Shown here piece after piece: positions 60,811 through 64,000 of a stretch of DNA of 64,000 nucleotides. Position numbers and translations under genes: made by a program. Within the stretch, counting starts at the first letter, position 1. Each line of letters opens with the position of its first letter. The notes below the pieces were generated by a model. The model made no database searches. It was not told where the DNA came from and saw only the letters and a program-made list of their open reading frames with translations. The DNA is from DATFXM01 sp035315885 (lineage in GTDB: Bacteria; Acidobacteriota; Blastocatellia; UBA7656). The stretch is from the NCBI GenBank assembly GCA_035315885.1, contig DATFXM010000174.1, positions 1 to 64,000 on the forward strand. The letters are read 5' to 3'.

Positions 60811-62328
60811 ATGCTCAGAAGCCTTCTGGCCCTGGTTCTCGCACTGTCCTCCCCATTGCCATATGAGGCACATCTTTTTACCAACGATACAACGCGCAAC
60901 TATCGCGAAGCCCACGAGCTCGCGATTCTGAAAGAGCTCGAAGAGTTGCTCTCGATTCCGAACGTCGCTTCTGACACTGCCAACATCAGATTGAACGCAA
61001 ACAAGCTGCTCGAGATGATGGGGCGGCGCGGAATCGCAGCTCGCTTGTTTGAAGGCAGCGGGCCGCCGGCAGTCTTCGGCGAGCTCAAAACTCCAGGCGC
61101 GCAGAAAACGATCGGGCTGTACGCTCACTACGACGGGCAGCCGGTGGAACCAGCCAAATGGGCCACTGATCCGTTTAAACCGACCTTGCGATCCGGCGTG
61201 CTGGAAACAGGCGCACCCATCGCAGAACCTCCTCAGTCCGGGAATCGCGTCAATCCGGAGTGGCGGCTTTACGCCCGGTCGGCTTCTGACGACAAGGCCG
61301 CGATCGCAGCGATTTTGACTGCGCTCGATTCAATCAGGGCCGAGGGCAAGGCTCCATCAGTGAATTTGAAGTTCCTGTTCGACGGCGAAGAAGAAGCCGG
61401 TTCTCCCGGGTTGCCGGCGATAGCTCGCGCTCACGCGTCGGAGCTTGGCGCGGACATCTGGCTTTGCGCGGATGGGCCGGTCCATCAAAGCCGTCGGCCG
61501 CAATTGTATTTTGGGTGTCGCGGCGTGGTGAAGATGGACATCACTGTATACGGCGCCAGCAGGGCGCTGCACAGCGGTCACTACGGTAACTGGGCTCCAA
61601 ACCCGGCGATGCGTCTGGCGAAACTGCTGGCGAGCATGAAAGACGACAAAGGACGGGTGTTGGTAAGCGGGTTCTACGACGGCGTAGTGCCGCTTGGCCC
61701 GGCCGAAACGAAAGCGCTACGAGAGATGCCGAAGCCTGATTCGGAGTTGATGCGCGAGCTCGGAATCGCTTCCACCGAATCTGACGGCGCTAGCCTTGCG
61801 GAAGCGATCAACCAGCCTTCGTTGAATATAGACGGCTTAAGAAGCGAAGACGTAGCGGCGCAGTCACGCACGATCATCCCGGCTGAGGCTACGGCGACCA
61901 TCGATCTTCGGCTGGTGAAAGGGATTTCTCCGGCAACGCAGGTGGCGCGCGTGACGGCTCATATTGAGAAGCAGGGCTACCACGTGGTGCGAGACAAGCC
62001 CGACGCCGAGACGCGGGCACGTTATCCGTTGATTGCTCGTGTCAGCTCAGAGTCGGGATACCCCGCGGTGCGCACGGCTATGAACCTTCCCGTTGTCGAG
62101 GCGGTGATCAAAGCGGTTGAATCGGGACTGGGGCAAAGACCGGTGCTATTGCCCACGATGGGCGGGAGCGGTCCGCTCTGGATACTGGAAGAGGTTACCA
62201 GGGCGCCTCAGGTTGGGGTTCCGATTGCTAATCACGACAACAACCAGCACAGCTCGAACGAGAACCTGCGAATTCAGAATCTCTGGGATGGGATCGAGAT
62301 GTTCGCTGGGATTATGAAGATGAAGTAG
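60811..62328 (+). CDS. exported M20-family metallopeptidase/amidohydrolase
   Basis: A 505-residue dizinc hydrolase of family M20. A signal peptide lies at the N-terminus (MLRSLLALVLALSSPLPYEA). The metal and catalytic sites follow the family pattern: H-x-D in YAHYDGQP, the bridging Asp in ARSASDDKAAIAA, EE in FDGEEEAGSPG, and an Asp in WLCADGP. A central dimerisation domain (GASRALHSGHYGNWAPNP region onward) is present, with the last His in PIANHDNNQHSSNE. Members cleave amino acids from peptides or acylated amino acids. The TAG stop is at the start of a GCAGTAG array. The substrate is unknown. Confidence 0.92.
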   Translation: MLRSLLALVLALSSPLPYEAHLFTNDTTRNYREAHELAILKELEELLSIPNVASDTANIRLNANKLLEMMGRRGIAARLFEGSGPPAVFGELKTPGAQKTIGLYAHYDGQPVEPAKWATDPFKPTLRSGVLETGAPIAEPPQSGNRVNPEWRLYARSASDDKAAIAAILTALDSIRAEGKAPSVNLKFLFDGEEEAGSPGLPAIARAHASELGADIWLCADGPVHQSRRPQLYFGCRGVVKMDITVYGASRALHSGHYGNWAPNPAMRLAKLLASMKDDKGRVLVSGFYDGVVPLGPAETKALREMPKPDSELMRELGIASTESDGASLAEAINQPSLNIDGLRSEDVAAQSRTIIPAEATATIDLRLVKGISPATQVARVTAHIEKQGYHVVRDKPDAETRARYPLIARVSSESGYPAVRTAMNLPVVEAVIKAVESGLGQRPVLLPTMGGSGPLWILEEVTRAPQVGVPIANHDNNQHSSNENLRIQNLWDGIEMFAGIMKMK

Positions 62329-62514
62329 GCAGTACGCAGCTGTGAATGTAGGTTGATGAACCTGGAGCAACCGCGTCAGAGTTAATTGCCAAAAAAGGAA
62401 CTAAGCCCAGGGTAGCCCGTACGGCGACCCTGGACCTTGTTCGTCAACTTTTCGGGGGTTGCTTCTTACCATCAACTTACGTTCACAACTGCCTACCGCT
62501 TACTGCCTACTGCA
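62325..62514. repeat. paired GCAGTAG heptamer element with inserted CCAGGGT palindrome
   Basis: The left arm is short (62325-62340, GTAGGCAGTACGCAG) and begins in the M20 stop codon. The right arm (62487-62514) is CTACTGC-type units that end 3 nt before the stop of the convergent surface protein gene. The spacer holds the palindrome listed separately. Confidence 0.75.
62407..62433. repeat. CCAGGGT inverted repeat, REP-like
   Basis: CCAGGGT (62407-62413) and ACCCTGG (62427-62433) flank AGC, CCGTACGG (itself palindromic) and CG. It sits between two convergent genes and could act as a bidirectional terminator, or it may be a dispersed REP-like repeat. Only one copy is in this window. Confidence 0.5.
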
Positions 62515-62517
62515 GTT

Positions 62518-64000
62518 TCACGTAAGCTGCCGAATTGTCTGTCTGAATCCTGTCATCTGGACGAACTGGAAGAACGGAGTGCCGGGAGGCAACCGCGTCA
62601 TATCCAGGAACGAGGTGTCAAACGTCCAGTCACGAGTCGGAGGTGAGTAAGTATCCGAGCCGTTCTTGTGACCTCCGTTGTGCTGGCGTGCGTTGTACAG
62701 ATTGATCAGCGATCCGCAGTAACTCAGCTTCGAGCCCCACGATTCGAGGAACCGCGGGAAGTTGTGCACACCGCCTGCCAGGAACGCGTCGCCGCCTCCC
62801 GAGCTTGGACTGCCGGCAATTTTCAAGCTGCTTATCGAGTCTCCCATCAGGAACGCGGCTCGCACTGCCGTATCGACGCCCGTTCGAGTACCGACACGGA
62901 ATGGGTTCCTGAAGCTCTTTCCGTCCAGCCAATTGTTCGACAGAACGGTAATCGCGTCTGCTACGATCGAAAGCGGAACTTCAGCTCCATTGTAGTTCGC
63001 AGGCGGGGTTGGGTTAGTGGTTGATGCGGTGATGCCAGTCGTATTCAAGTTGCCGAGAACATAGATGCCATTCTCCGTCGCAATCGAATAGCCTTTGTTA
63101 ATCGTACCGGCAAGCGTAGCGCCATTTATCACCCGAACACCACGACGGAAATAGTAGTGGTCCTGAGTGGCAGCGACGTCGCTCTCTACCGCTTGGTTGT
63201 AGCGCGCCGCCTCGCCGTGATTGTTGTTTGTCGCGGCATTGTCGAAGTCGGTTTGAAGCGTGCCATTATGATTCGAATCTTCACCAACTTCCAACGTGTT
63301 GTTCTGCGTTCCGTTGCCGTTGATGTAGATGTCCTCCATATCGTACTCGCCGTCAAAGTCGCGGTCACCGCGGCGATCTGAGACGTATATGATGTAACCC
63401 GCACCTCCGTTGTCCTGGAAGTCTGTGCTCTTCAGCCCATTGGGGAACTTGCCGTCCCAAACACCCGTCACCAACTTACCAAGGTTGTTCATATCGATGT
63501 CGATGAGGCTGACCACACCGGCGTACGGTATCTTCGGGGTGGTGCCCCACGCCGCTCCTCCTCCGGTGTAAAGGGCCGACCAGCTTGTGGATGTCGCTGT
63601 GGCCGCCCCTAGATCGGGGAGGTCTTCACTAAACAAGCCTTCGCGAGTATTGAAGATCTCGATCGGAACTGGAACGACTTCGAACCAGTTGTTCGCGCTG
63701 GCCGCAATCGTAGTTGTAGTGCTATTGGCCCCACCGCTAGTGGTTGCTGAGCCGGTAACCACCGTCTGATTTAGGTTGACCTGGACGCCGTGAGCTGTTC
63801 TCTCTGCATTGGCAGTGGTGTCATAGGCGTTGATAACAGCGGTCGTCGCGTTGCTGTTCGTCCAACTTGCTTTGTTATCCGTTGATCGTCGAAGCGCGAC
63901 AATGCTAAACGGACTCGCGGCGCCGCTGTCGTAGCTGTAAGCCGGCAAGAAGGTACCCGCAGCCCGGGCATCCGCTAGCGAAGTGTACCATGGCGTCGGA
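62518..64000 (-). CDS. exported surface protein, N-terminus outside the window (hypothetical)
   Basis: The frame is open through the right edge, so only the C-terminal ~494 residues are seen. Composition is rich in Asn, Thr, Gly and Ala, with few charges, as in extracellular or pilus-associated proteins. The middle has Asp-rich loops (RRGDRDFDGEYDMEDIYINGNG, GEDSNHNG) that look like calcium sites. The C-terminal part has LSIVADAITVLSNNWLDG and the AAFLMGDS segment. Similar sequences occur in DUF4900/PilX-like proteins of Acidobacteria, but this is a weak recollection. The TGA stop is 3 nt past a GCAGTAG array. The function is unknown. Confidence 0.55.
   Translation of the reverse strand, partial: PTPWYTSLADARAAGTFLPAYSYDSGAASPFSIVALRRSTDNKASWTNSNATTAVINAYDTTANAERTAHGVQVNLNQTVVTGSATTSGGANSTTTTIAASANNWFEVVPVPIEIFNTREGLFSEDLPDLGAATATSTSWSALYTGGGAAWGTTPKIPYAGVVSLIDIDMNNLGKLVTGVWDGKFPNGLKSTDFQDNGGAGYIIYVSDRRGDRDFDGEYDMEDIYINGNGTQNNTLEVGEDSNHNGTLQTDFDNAATNNNHGEAARYNQAVESDVAATQDHYYFRRGVRVINGATLAGTINKGYSIATENGIYVLGNLNTTGITASTTNPTPPANYNGAEVPLSIVADAITVLSNNWLDGKSFRNPFRVGTRTGVDTAVRAAFLMGDSISSLKIAGSPSSGGGDAFLAGGVHNFPRFLESWGSKLSYCGSLINLYNARQHNGGHKNGSDTYSPPTRDWTFDTSFLDMTRLPPGTPFFQFVQMTGFRQTIRQLT

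Overview
The window is bacterial chromosomal DNA that reads like Acidobacteriota, most likely Blastocatellia (subgroup 4). This is inferred from gene content, not from a marker gene. It carries two lone ~820-residue MacB/FtsX-type permeases of the acidobacterial duplicated orphan permease type, a VWFA-related protein of acidobacterial type, three Oar-like TonB-dependent receptors with an N-terminal carboxypeptidase-regulatory domain, a large BNR/Asp-box repeat exoprotein, and very many short intergenic tandem repeats. There are no rRNA or tRNA genes, no CRISPR array and no insertion sequences that I can see. Almost every gene looks intact.

Layout. 0-7 kb: D-threonine aldolase-like enzyme, exported tyrosine phosphatase, hemF, membrane dipeptidase, VWA protein and trmFO. 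7-16 kb: a SnoaL-like protein, then two tandem TonB-dependent receptors and an exported carboxypeptidase-regulatory/TPR protein, with unusual leaders between them. 16-21 kb: an HD-GYP response regulator convergent with the BNR-repeat exoprotein. 21-26 kb: ECF sigma factor, zinc-finger anti-sigma protein, a third TonB-dependent receptor, a ferritin-like protein and a GNAT acetyltransferase. 26-41 kb (all minus strand): orphan permease, solitary DNA methyltransferase, small Zn-finger-like protein, GNAT, benzoate-CoA-ligase-like enzyme, malQ, PPOX-fold oxidoreductase, SDR, Cys/Met-metabolism PLP enzyme, S9 peptidase, YdjC/ChbG deacetylase and moaA. 41-50 kb: MFS transporter, second orphan permease, HD protein, a TPR-like exported protein, then rnc-lepB and a small membrane protein. 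50-64 kb: DUF3857/transglutaminase-like protein, ABHD18-like hydrolase, HELIH zincin-like protein, FmdB-type zinc ribbon, zinc-ribbon/TPR protein, 3-hydroxybutyryl-CoA dehydrogenase, TMTC-like membrane TPR protein, DUF3352-like exported protein, M20 peptidase, and an exported surface protein cut by the window end.

Most unusual feature. Intergenic spaces hold inverted pairs of short tandem arrays with a 7-nt unit: GCAGTAG, TTCTGAG and GGTTTCG/GGTTTAG, plus a related ~8-nt GC-rich family. In almost every paired element the left arm is in the orientation that contains stop codons for plus-strand translation, and the right arm is its complement, which gives stops for minus-strand translation. Since 7 is not divisible by 3, each array stops all three frames. 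Several genes take their own stop codon from an array (dipeptidase, HD-GYP regulator, BNR protein, HD protein, zincin), and others stop within about 10 nt of one. A second set of leads is the structured leaders: a ~110-nt closed RNA-like fold before the second TonB receptor, a stem-loop motif shared by both receptor leaders, and a pseudoknot-compatible arrangement between the ferritin and GNAT genes.
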